Assembly: GCA_015180985.1 (NCBI GenBank)
Contig: CP054185.1
Coordinates: 1,915,001 to 1,979,000, forward strand
Length of the DNA: 64,000 nt
Source of the DNA: Flammeovirgaceae bacterium
GTDB lineage: Bacteria > Bacteroidota > Bacteroidia > Cytophagales > Cyclobacteriaceae
Direction: 5' to 3'
Shown: piece by piece, positions 25,941 through 34,122 of the stretch
Numbering within the stretch: position 1 is the first letter of the stretch
How the letters are laid out: every line of letters starts with the position of its first letter
Made by a program: the position numbers and the translations under genes
Notes under the pieces: generated by a model
Told to the model about the DNA's origin: nothing
The model's database searches: none
The model's input: the letters and a program-made list of their open reading frames with translations, nothing else

Positions 25941-28726
25941 AGCCCATTGATTTTACGCTCCGTTCTGTCTTTCTTTTGCCATTCCACAGGGTCGCCAAAG
26001 TTTGATACGTCTGCACCCTTTTTAATGAGTTGGATGGCTTCTTCCTTAGAAAGTTTTTTGCCGAAGTCCTTAATAAAAAATATAGAAATCAGGTCTTGGA
26101 ATGATTTCAGGTTGTTTTTTATGTCATCCCATTTTTCCTGTTTTACATACACAGGATTGTATGTGTATTCGCTTTGAGCATTGTTGATGTCTTTGCACCA
26201 AGTTGCCAAGCGTTTAATTTTTAGCAAGTCGTCTAAATCTTCCCTGCCTTTGGTTTCAAGAATGTAAAAAGTGTTCGTGCCTGTTTTTACAAAGAAGTCA
26301 GGAAAATACTCCCGAATGTTTCCGTCTTGTGCCTGATATTCAATTTTGAAATTGATACCACCTTCGCCCATTGTGTTTTTTGCATAGGCAATTACATCTG
26401 AAAAACGACTTTCAAGAAATGATGCCACTTCCAGTTCAAACGGATTGTCTCCAATTATTTTGTTGAAAACCGATTTTTTGGGAACAAGGAAAGGTTGGTT
26501 TTCTGCAACCTTTGGTTTGGTCAGTTTTAGTGAAATGTAGTTTTTTACTTCTGCTGTTCCTTTGTCGGTTACGGTTAGTTCATCAATCGCCTTTTTGAAT
26601 GTAGTTCGCAAAACTTCTTTAGGTTTTACTTCCGAAAGATTTCTTAGCGTTTGCGGGTCGCTTAATTCAACTTCATTGGTAAAAAGCTGATACTTGATAA
26701 AGCTTTCAACTTTCGGATAAAGGATATTAAAGCCGCTTACCAATCGGCTATCTTTTAATATGGAAGAAGTGAAAAAGCCAATTACATTTCGGTAATCAGG
26801 AACTGTGTCTTTGAAAGCTGTTTTGTGTGAAAGATTGCCTTCAATGTCATTGAAAACAATTTCTTTCAATTCGTCTGAACTGAATTTTTTAAGAGCTACT
26901 TTTTCGTTTTTGAATTTACTTACATCAATGAGTTCTAAATTTTTGAACTCACGATAAATTCTCGGACTCATTTGTGGAATCGGAATATCCAGTTTGTCCA
27001 AATCCTTGTCGGGATTTTCTTTGTCCACTTCCACAATAACAGGCGATTTTCCCTTCGTGCCTTTACCCATTGGGCTGTATTGGAATTCAACTCCTTCCGT
27101 TTTCAGTTCTTCCACAAACTCCAAAAACTTAGGAGTTCCAACAATTACCAATTTTTCGGGAGTGTCAAGCGAAAACATTTTTCTCAAACCACGACCGATG
27201 GTTTGTTCGGGAAGGATTTTAGAATCCGCACCATAGGGGCGAAGCCCCACTATGGTTGCAACATTTCTTACGTCCCAACCTTCACGAAGCATCAACACCG
27301 AAACAACGGCTTTGTAAGGCGAATGGTCTTTATCTATATCGTCTGCTGCTTTGCGTAGCTTCTCTAATTCTTCCTTGTCTTTTTTACTTGATGCCGTTTC
27401 TTTGATTTCACCTGATGTATTGGTGTGAATGGTCAGCACCGAATTTTTCATTTTCGGATAGTTGGCTTCCAAAAAAGCTGCGGCTTGGTCGGCTTCTTTT
27501 GTGTTCATAGTCATTATGAACAGAATAGGAGTTTTATGATTTTTCAGTTCTTCATACTGCTGTTCCCATTCTAAATAACCCAAATGAATGTAGTCACGGT
27601 ATCGTTCAACAAAATCGTTGCTGTCTTTTTCCTGAATTTTTTGTCTTGATGCTTCATCAGGCAAAACAGGAGATTTTACAACATTGTGCTTTATGGCTTC
27701 TACTAACGGATAATCACAAATAGTCTGAACGAAAATTGCTCCGTTATTATGTCTTGGTGTTGCTGTGTAATCTGCTTGTAAACTGATTCCGTTTCCAGTT
27801 TTCAGTTTGATTTTATTGTTTATGTCTTCAATACTTTTGAACCAAGCCAATGAACTATCGTGAATGTGATGTGCTTCGTCATTCAACACAACAAGGTTTT
27901 TAATCTTGTCGCTTCTTAGAATTTTTCCAAGGTCTAAGCCTTTTGAAGTGTCTGCGTCAGGTTTTGGTTTTACTCCTAAGAAAGTTGTTTCAAAACTCTG
28001 CTCAGGTTCTTCATTGAAAAATACCCGATGAATGTTGGTCAGGAAAATATTTCCCGATTCCGTTATCGGTTTTAAGTCATCCTGAATATGCAGCGTTAAT
28101 TGAAAATCGTTTTTCCAGTCCTTGTCGTCAAAGCCATTGTCAGGAATAAAAGGCTCGTCAAAAAACATTTTAAGACCATCAAAATCTTTTCTCAAACGAT
28201 TTAAAACGATTATGTTCGGAGCAATCACCAAAAAGTCTTTTGACATTGTGCTGTCGGCTTCATAGAGTTTATGAAAATAAGACCAAACCAAAGTCAAGCC
28301 CATTACTTTCGTCTTACCTGCACCTGTCGCCATTTTCACCACATATCGAGTCCAGTTTTCGTCAAACATACCTGTGCTGATACGACCTGATGAATCAAAC
28401 TTCATCAATTCGTATTTGTCTTTTGCATTGGCTATTTCATACAGATAAACGATTGACTCAATGGCTTCACGTTGTGAAAAGAAAAAACTAAATTTTGTCT
28501 GCCCGATTAAATGCTCTTGATTAAACCAATAATTCAAAAGTGATTTTGTCGTTTCGGATGCTCCTGCATAATTTTCGTCACGCCATTTTGCAACTGCAAG
28601 TCTGATTTTATAAACCAATGGCGGTAACAGCTTTTCATAGGCATTTTGAAAAGCGTCCATTTGGCTTTGTGTCGGTGCCCACCTTTCGTTGGGAGACAGT
28701 ATTTTAAACGGGTCTGAAAACTTCAT
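25937..28726 (-). CDS. Type III-like restriction endonuclease subunit (DEAD/DEAH helicase-nuclease)
   Basis: A 929-residue Res-type subunit. Helicase motifs: VKMATGAGKT (Walker A, 133-139), LNDEAHH (283-287), DYTATPRH (319-326), REGWDVRNVA (481-490) and EQTIGRGLRKM (507-517). A PD-ExK nuclease is indicated by YFPDFFV (807-813) followed by YILETKG (821-827). The extreme C-terminus, residues 893-929, contains KEEAIQLIKKGADVSNFGDP and VEWQKKDRTERK, which is not part of the usual Res fold and resembles tails of small antitoxins paired with PIN toxins. It heads the operon res-PIN-mod-DUF3644. If Mod is lost, Res probably has no target recognition. Confidence 0.92.
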   Translation of the reverse strand: MKFSDPFKILSPNERWAPTQSQMDAFQNAYEKLLPPLVYKIRLAVAKWRDENYAGASETTKSLLNYWFNQEHLIGQTKFSFFFSQREAIESIVYLYEIANAKDKYELMKFDSSGRISTGMFDENWTRYVVKMATGAGKTKVMGLTLVWSYFHKLYEADSTMSKDFLVIAPNIIVLNRLRKDFDGLKMFFDEPFIPDNGFDDKDWKNDFQLTLHIQDDLKPITESGNIFLTNIHRVFFNEEPEQSFETTFLGVKPKPDADTSKGLDLGKILRSDKIKNLVVLNDEAHHIHDSSLAWFKSIEDINNKIKLKTGNGISLQADYTATPRHNNGAIFVQTICDYPLVEAIKHNVVKSPVLPDEASRQKIQEKDSNDFVERYRDYIHLGYLEWEQQYEELKNHKTPILFIMTMNTKEADQAAAFLEANYPKMKNSVLTIHTNTSGEIKETASSKKDKEELEKLRKAADDIDKDHSPYKAVVSVLMLREGWDVRNVATIVGLRPYGADSKILPEQTIGRGLRKMFSLDTPEKLVIVGTPKFLEFVEELKTEGVEFQYSPMGKGTKGKSPVIVEVDKENPDKDLDKLDIPIPQMSPRIYREFKNLELIDVSKFKNEKVALKKFSSDELKEIVFNDIEGNLSHKTAFKDTVPDYRNVIGFFTSSILKDSRLVSGFNILYPKVESFIKYQLFTNEVELSDPQTLRNLSEVKPKEVLRTTFKKAIDELTVTDKGTAEVKNYISLKLTKPKVAENQPFLVPKKSVFNKIIGDNPFELEVASFLESRFSDVIAYAKNTMGEGGINFKIEYQAQDGNIREYFPDFFVKTGTNTFYILETKGREDLDDLLKIKRLATWCKDINNAQSEYTYNPVYVKQEKWDDIKNNLKSFQDLISIFFIKDFGKKLSKEEAIQLIKKGADVSNFGDPVEWQKKDRTERKINGL

Positions 28727-28746
28727 TTATTTTTTAATGTATCGTT

Positions 28747-28778
28747 CAAAGTTAATATTTCTGTCTGTGCGATGGCAA
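28747..28778 (-). promoter_or_regulatory. Predicted promoter of the R-M operon
   Basis: On the minus strand TTG (28778-28776), a 21-nt spacer, and TAACTTTG (28754-28747) give a perfect -7 box of the Bacteroidota type with the start codon about 20 nt downstream. The -33 and most of the spacer coincide with a 14-bp word that also occurs at the other end of the operon (20959-20972). Confidence 0.6.
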
Positions 28779-28779
28779 A

Positions 28780-28841
28780 AAACGGCTCTTTTGCAAGCTT
28801 GGGTTGTGCGTTGGCTTGTGCGGCTTGCAAATGTGCCGTTT
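28780..28841. repeat. Hairpin B flanking the R-M operon (5' side)
   Basis: Arms 28780-28798 and 28823-28841 pair over 19 bp with 2 mismatches around a 24-nt loop. The core TTTGCAAGC/GCTTGCAAA, the two T-T mismatches and 24 contiguous bases of the 3' half are identical to hairpin A. The outer stem is AAACGGC/GCCGTTT instead of A's AGGTG-AAGC type, so base pairing is kept with different sequence. No gene is supported in 28727-29117. Confidence 0.8.
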
Positions 28842-29117
28842 GCGGGTCGGCATAGAATTTCAAAATTTTTGTGCGTTGGGAAAAATTAAAACACAGAAGG
28901 GTCGGCAATGAGTGTCGGCTTACTCGTTGTCCGTTTGTTGTATCGTTTCTATGTCTTTGGTCACCTGTCAAAATGGTTTACTTTTTCTGTTTTTCCTGTC
29001 CGTTATTTTCTGTCGGGTCGTTGTCTTTTACGCTTGCACACAACAACGCGCTATATGCATTGTACATATTTCTCTCTTAAATTTAACAATCAAGTACTGA
29101 TTAAAGTAACTCTCACC

Positions 29118-30128
29118 ATGCCCTTTTTTGTTTACTTCCTTTCCATTTTTGCCTGTCAAACTTTAGCTCAGCCTGTAATAACGGTGCCATTGCAGGTTGA
29201 TGTACCCTCATCTTTCCGGGCGCTTTCGGTTGTTAACAGCAAGGTGGCCTGGGTGGCCGGCAGCAACGGGTATGTTGGCCGTACCACCGATGGCGGCACT
29301 ACCTGGCAGTTTAACCGGGCAAAGGGATTCGAAGGCCTTGATTTCCGCTCGCTATATGCGTTTAACCGAAAGCAAGCCATCATTGCCAATGCCGGCACAC
29401 CCGCCCGTATTTTACGTACTGCCGATGGCGGTAAAACCTGGAAGTCAGTTTACACCAATACCCATGCTGATGCGTTTATCGATGGCATGGACTTTTGGAA
29501 CAAGCAGGAGGGAATAACTTATGGCGACCCGATTGATGGCCGCATGGTGCTGCTGCGCACCACCGATGGGGGCAAGTCGTGGAAGCCGGTTAAGCAGCCT
29601 CTGTTAGCACAAGGTGAAGCTTCGTTTGCAGCCAGTGGTACAGGCATCCGCTGTTTCAATAAATTAGCAATTGTTATTGCTACCGGTGGGGCTGTTTCGC
29701 GGTTGTGGCACTCGGCTGATAAAGGAGATACCTGGCATACCGTTGAAGTGCCCGTTATTCAAGGCGTAAACAGCGCAGGCATTTTTTCGGTGGGTATCCG
29801 GGGTAACACGTGGATAGTTGCAGGAGGTAATTACCAGCAACCTAACCAAACTGAAAGGCACATCTTTTACAGCACCGATGCCGGAAAAACCTGGCAGGCA
29901 CCTGTGCTACCCACCCGGGGCTACCGTGAATGTGTTGAGAACCTGCAGGGCACAATGTGGGTTGCCGCAGGTCCAACCGGTGCCGAGGTTTCAGTTGATA
30001 ACGGGATAACGTGGAGCCCGCTTTCGGATGAACAGGGATTTCATACAGTTCGAAAGGCGCGCAAGGGTTCATTAACCCTGATGGCCGGTAACGGTAAATT
30101 GCAAGTTGTGAAGCCTCAGGGTAAGTAG
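29118..30128 (+). CDS. Exported BNR/YCF48-like beta-propeller protein
   Basis: A 336-residue secreted protein; signal peptide FFVYFLSIFACQTLAQ at residues 3-18. The rest is a propeller of BNR/Asp-box type repeats: GRTTDGGTTWQF, LRTADGGKTWKS, LRTTDGGKSWKP, HSADKGDTWHT, YSTDAGKTWQA and SVDNGITWSP. Proteins of this type resemble plant-type photosystem assembly factor HCF136/YCF48 in fold only; in Bacteroidota they are often annotated as oxidoreductases without proof. The frame is open to 28908, but that region belongs to the island edge and the ATG at 29118 starts the signal peptide. Confidence 0.85.
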   Translation: MPFFVYFLSIFACQTLAQPVITVPLQVDVPSSFRALSVVNSKVAWVAGSNGYVGRTTDGGTTWQFNRAKGFEGLDFRSLYAFNRKQAIIANAGTPARILRTADGGKTWKSVYTNTHADAFIDGMDFWNKQEGITYGDPIDGRMVLLRTTDGGKSWKPVKQPLLAQGEASFAASGTGIRCFNKLAIVIATGGAVSRLWHSADKGDTWHTVEVPVIQGVNSAGIFSVGIRGNTWIVAGGNYQQPNQTERHIFYSTDAGKTWQAPVLPTRGYRECVENLQGTMWVAAGPTGAEVSVDNGITWSPLSDEQGFHTVRKARKGSLTLMAGNGKLQVVKPQGK

Positions 30129-30157
30129 CGGTTGATGCAGCCCCTTGCCTGTGTAAC

Positions 30158-30991
30158 CTACTTTATGGTCGTTTTGTTAAACGAGAGCAGCGGTACGGTG
30201 GTATGAAAGGCCTGTTTGCGGGTTACCCCCTTACCAAAGAATTTTTCGTAGGCGCTAAGCTTATGGGTGAACATGGCCAGTAATTGCGGCTTTTGTTTGG
30301 CTACGAAAGCATCCACTCCGGCAGTAATGGTTTCGTTTTTAGCGAAGTTGAACGTGAGTTTCTTATACTTGCTTACCTTGATCAGGTTTTTGGTGAATTT
30401 ATCCGGATCGAATTTTTTATCGGGTGTGGCTAGCGTTACATGAACAACATTTACCGTGGCTTTAAACAAAGCGGCAAACATGGTTATGGTTTTTATTTCT
30501 TCATCCAGGTTAACCATGTCGGTGGCATACACAATTTTTTTAATGGGTTTAAATGCGGCATCGGCCGGAACGGCAATTACCGGCACCAGGCTGGTGTTTA
30601 TCATGGATGCGGCATTGCTGCCCAGCAATACTTTTTTCAGGCCGGTTGCCCCGTGGGTACCCATTATTACCAGGTCCACATCGTTTTCTTCCACAAAGCG
30701 GTTAACCACTTTGGCAAAGTCGTAACCCAGGCGGTATTCAAAGGTTATCTCGGTTTTTTCGCCTGCTTTTTTCTTTACTTCTTTCAGCAAGGCTTCTCCG
30801 TCTTCTTTGGCAATTTTAACCATTTCCTCCTCCAGCCGTTTCCATTTCAGCAGGGTTTCGCCTGAGGTGTTGGTTTGCACCACATTCAGCAAAATAATTC
30901 GGGCTTTGATTTTTCTGGCCAGTTCGATGGCGTAGGTAACAGCCTTTTTCGATGCTTTTGAAAAATCGGTAGGGACCAGCAGCGTCATCAT
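30158..30991 (-). CDS. Universal stress protein with two UspA domains
   Basis: A 277-residue cytoplasmic protein with two tandem Usp folds (about 1-147 and 150-277). The first begins MMTLLVPTDFSKASKKAVTYA and has the ATP-binding pattern MGTHGATGLKKVLLGSNA near residue 110. The second lacks this glycine pattern (LAMFTHKLSAYEKFFGKG) and probably does not bind nucleotide. Its role is stress response in a general sense; the trigger cannot be inferred. Confidence 0.9.
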   Translation of the reverse strand: MMTLLVPTDFSKASKKAVTYAIELARKIKARIILLNVVQTNTSGETLLKWKRLEEEMVKIAKEDGEALLKEVKKKAGEKTEITFEYRLGYDFAKVVNRFVEENDVDLVIMGTHGATGLKKVLLGSNAASMINTSLVPVIAVPADAAFKPIKKIVYATDMVNLDEEIKTITMFAALFKATVNVVHVTLATPDKKFDPDKFTKNLIKVSKYKKLTFNFAKNETITAGVDAFVAKQKPQLLAMFTHKLSAYEKFFGKGVTRKQAFHTTVPLLSFNKTTIK

Positions 30992-31099
30992 ATCAGGTGG
31001 TGTTTAAGGTATGCTAAAGTCGCTAAATGAGTTAGTAAAATAGATGATTGGGATCAAAATCAAAAGTGACTTTTGTCAAACGGGCAACTGATAATCAAC

Positions 31100-33559
31100 T
31101 TATAACCTGTTTTTAATGCTTAAGCCCAATGTGCTTAGCAATACAAGCACTACCAGCCACGATGAGGCCTGCGTAACCGGGTTGCCTATGGCGTAGGATT
31201 TCGGACTGAATCGGAACTCGATGGTGTGGTTGCCGGCAGGAACCTCCAATGCGCGCAGCACATAGTTGGCTCGCATGATGGGTGTTTCTTTTCCGTCAAC
31301 GGTGGCAGTCCATCCTGGCAGGTAATGGATTTCAGAAAATACAGCGAGACCGTTGGCCGGATTACGGGTTTCGTACTTCAGGTAGTTGGGTTTGCGGGTT
31401 ACCAGCCGGATGGTTGCAGTACTATCAACCACAAACCTTGAATCCTGAACTTTGAACCTGGAACCATCAATCACAACCTGACTTTTTGTATCGATTTCAC
31501 CGGTAGTTTTCAGTTCCTCGTTAGCCGAATTTACAACCTGCACTTCGCGTACAAACCAGGCGCTGCCGTTGGCCTGGCGGTTCGGGATAACGTTGGCCCG
31601 GTTCTGCCCATAGAAAACATAGCGGGTATTAAGCATATTGATGACCGGCAGATTGTTAAAGTCAGGGTCGCCTTCCTGTGCCGACTCAATGAGGCGGTTT
31701 ATTTCAGGGTAGATGCAGGAATCGTACAGGTCCTGATAGCGTTTCAGTTTGGCGCCATGGTATCCTCCTATGGAATTGTGGTAGTAGGAGGTAAGCGCAT
31801 CGGCCATGGGATTATTCAGATTAAGCACCCGGTAATAGTCTTTGTCGTTCAACACCTGCTGATCGGCCGCGCTCATTTCAATTACGTTTCTGCGTTTGCT
31901 CAGGTAATTGTCTTTGGTAAAGTACCTGCGGTCAACCACGGCCAGGTCAACTGTAATAAAAAAAATCAGCAACGCATAAAAGCCGGCCGGTGTTTTTTTG
32001 CGCAGGTCAAAATAAATCATCACAAAGGCTGCAACAATAAAGGACAGCGACCGGAAGGCATCGCTGCGCAATAGGCTGCGCCTGTCGCTTCGCAAGGCTT
32101 CGGTAAACCAGGCCGGCAGGCCCGATTCGCTTTCGTTCAGGTAACTGAACATGCCCGAGGCGAGCAGCACCAGCAGGCACAATCCTCCGCTTGCTGCCAG
32201 GGCAATCACTAATTTCTTTTTGGTTTCTTTCGTTATGCCCAGTTCAAATAATTTCTCCAGCCCCAGCATGCCGAGCAGGGGCATGGCGAACAGAATGATC
32301 AGCAATGCAAAAGTTACCGAGCGGAATTTGTTGTACCCGGGAAAATAATCAAACACCAGGTAGTTGAATGCGGCAAAATTATTTCCCCAACTGAGCACCA
32401 CTGCCAGCAGGCTTAACGGTAAAAGCCACCATACAAACTTTTTTTCGGCAAACACAATGCCGATGACGAACAGAAAAAAGATGATGGTCCCGCCATAATA
32501 CGGTGCGGTGTTCGACTGAGGCCCCCAGTAGGCACGGGTAAATGGTGCCAGTTGATTGGCTATACGCTGGTCGCCTGACTCAACCAACGCTTTATAAACA
32601 TTGCTCTCCGGATTTTGCACCAGGTAGTTGGATGAGCTGCCGCCATAAAAGCCGGGAATAACCAACACCAATGGTTCAAGTATTCCATTACTGTATTCAA
32701 AGGCATATTCTTTCCGCAAGCCGTCAGCCGGTTTTTCGGTTGCCGATGTCACCAGTTCCGATTTTCCGCGGATGGAATACGGACTGTATTCGCTGATGCT
32801 CCACAGCGGTCCGAAAAAACTGCCGGCAGCCAGCAAGGCTGCCGGAATTAAAAGCAAAATGGTTTTAGCAAAATCGGGAAGCTGCTTTTCGCGGATGGCC
32901 GTTATCAATCGAACCAATCCATATCCTAAAACAATCAGCAGCAGGTAGTAGGTAATCTGCAGGTGATTTTCGCGCAGGTGAAGCGCCAAACCCGCTGTGG
33001 TTAAGCCAAAGCCCAGCATTTTACGGTTGCTAAACGCCAGGTGAATACCCCCAACCACCAACGGCATAAAGGCAATGGCCCCGATGCGTGCATTATGCCC
33101 GGCCGCAAGCCCGATGATCATGTAACTGGACAGGCCAAAAGCCAGGGCACCGGCAATGGCCAGGTAAGGCCTAATCCGGAAGCACAGTAACATGATATAA
33201 TAGGAGAGGAATGCAAGGAAGATGTTATTTACCGGGTGAGGCAAGCCGATGCCGGCAATTGATTTCATATAGCGTATGGCCTGGTTACCCCACTCCACAT
33301 TAACCAGGTAGGCGGGCATACCGCTGAACATATTGGGCACCCACAGTCCTTCTTCACCGGTTTGGTTTCGGAAATCGCGCAAGGCTTTTGCCGCGCCTAT
33401 GGATTGCACAATATCGTGCTGGTTGAGGGTTTTGTTTTCGAAAAATACCGGGCTGAAGAAGAAAACAGTAACAAGTAAAAAGACGATCACAGCCAGCAGG
33501 TGCGGTGCGATGTGTTGCGAGAAGGTAATGTTTTTCATGCGTGCAGCGAATGAGCGCAA
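31100..33559 (-). CDS. YfhO family membrane protein
   Basis: An 819-residue membrane protein with about 12-14 hydrophobic segments in the first 550 residues and a large extracytoplasmic C-terminal region that begins near residue 560. The YfhO family is related to GT-C glycosyltransferases; in Firmicutes it is needed for glycosylation of lipoteichoic acid, but the Bacteroidota role is not known. Near residue 700 a short repeat-derived segment SRFKVQDSRF is inserted in frame, encoded by a TTTGAAC-type repeat. An ATG at 33538 (MKNITFSQHI) is an alternative start. Confidence 0.85.
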   Translation of the reverse strand: MRSFAARMKNITFSQHIAPHLLAVIVFLLVTVFFFSPVFFENKTLNQHDIVQSIGAAKALRDFRNQTGEEGLWVPNMFSGMPAYLVNVEWGNQAIRYMKSIAGIGLPHPVNNIFLAFLSYYIMLLCFRIRPYLAIAGALAFGLSSYMIIGLAAGHNARIGAIAFMPLVVGGIHLAFSNRKMLGFGLTTAGLALHLRENHLQITYYLLLIVLGYGLVRLITAIREKQLPDFAKTILLLIPAALLAAGSFFGPLWSISEYSPYSIRGKSELVTSATEKPADGLRKEYAFEYSNGILEPLVLVIPGFYGGSSSNYLVQNPESNVYKALVESGDQRIANQLAPFTRAYWGPQSNTAPYYGGTIIFFLFVIGIVFAEKKFVWWLLPLSLLAVVLSWGNNFAAFNYLVFDYFPGYNKFRSVTFALLIILFAMPLLGMLGLEKLFELGITKETKKKLVIALAASGGLCLLVLLASGMFSYLNESESGLPAWFTEALRSDRRSLLRSDAFRSLSFIVAAFVMIYFDLRKKTPAGFYALLIFFITVDLAVVDRRYFTKDNYLSKRRNVIEMSAADQQVLNDKDYYRVLNLNNPMADALTSYYHNSIGGYHGAKLKRYQDLYDSCIYPEINRLIESAQEGDPDFNNLPVINMLNTRYVFYGQNRANVIPNRQANGSAWFVREVQVVNSANEELKTTGEIDTKSQVVIDGSRFKVQDSRFVVDSTATIRLVTRKPNYLKYETRNPANGLAVFSEIHYLPGWTATVDGKETPIMRANYVLRALEVPAGNHTIEFRFSPKSYAIGNPVTQASSWLVVLVLLSTLGLSIKNRL
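31436..31465. repeat. TTTGAAC-type repeat inside the YfhO coding region
   Basis: The plus strand reads CCTTGAATCCTGAACTTTG followed by AACCTGGAACC, closely related to the tandem heptamers at 16584-16640. In the YfhO frame it encodes GSRFKVQDSRF, between two stretches of normal family sequence. Confidence 0.7.
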
Positions 33560-33598
33560 AATAGGAAATAATAATGATGATGATTAGCGCTTGCCGGC

Positions 33599-34117
33599 TC
33601 ACTCGGCCCGCCCAACATACACCCGGGCAAGATTTTTCAGGTAGCGCCTGCCGGTGCGTACATCGGCAGGCACCAGGATGGAGATACCCTCATCAAGTTG
33701 AGTAACCGGTTTACCATCTTTTTCAACAATAAAATAAGCCTGGTCGCCAAGCGGGCTGTTGAATAATTCATTCCACGAGAAAACAACTTTATAGTTATCG
33801 TTGGCGGTGAATACAAAATAATATTCACTGTACTCCTTTGGATTCCCGGCATCCGGTTGCACTTTTTCCAGAACATCTTTAATCCGAACACCACGCGCTG
33901 TTTTAATGGTACTTCGTTTTTCACCCAGGTGGTTGGTGATGGTAAGGTTAGTTATTTCATATGAAGTATACGGAGCCAACTGCTGGTTTTTAATTACAAG
34001 CTCCGGATTTTTCATCCGGCCGGTAACCACAAATTCGGTAGTAGGTTTTAGCGATTGCTGGGCAAGGGCGGTTCCAAATAATGTCAGTAAAATCAATACA
34101 GTAACCAGTCTGTTCAT
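33599..34117 (-). CDS. Exported molybdopterin-binding-domain protein (truncated sulfite-oxidase-like fold)
   Basis: A 172-residue exported protein: signal peptide at residues 1-19 (LVTVLILLTLFGTALAQ), then a domain similar to the oxidoreductase molybdopterin-binding fold (YEITNLTITNHLGEK, ending GRRYLKNLARVYVGR). It is much shorter than catalytic sulfite oxidase-type proteins and no Mo-ligating Cys can be seen, so it may bind a pterin without catalysis or serve another purpose. It starts 5 bp after the moaA stop, in the same operon, which supports a link to molybdenum cofactor. Confidence 0.7.
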   Translation of the reverse strand: MNRLVTVLILLTLFGTALAQQSLKPTTEFVVTGRMKNPELVIKNQQLAPYTSYEITNLTITNHLGEKRSTIKTARGVRIKDVLEKVQPDAGNPKEYSEYYFVFTANDNYKVVFSWNELFNSPLGDQAYFIVEKDGKPVTQLDEGISILVPADVRTGRRYLKNLARVYVGRAE

Positions 34118-34122
34118 ATCAA

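Noticed and set aside
20637..29045. Calling the island a true integron cassette array
   Set aside because: No integrase gene and no clear GTTRRRY core boxes are visible in the window; only shape similarity is present, so it is given as a hypothesis.
28908..29117. 70-codon N-terminal extension of the BNR-like protein
   Set aside because: The region is part of the island flank; the signal peptide begins at the ATG at 29118.
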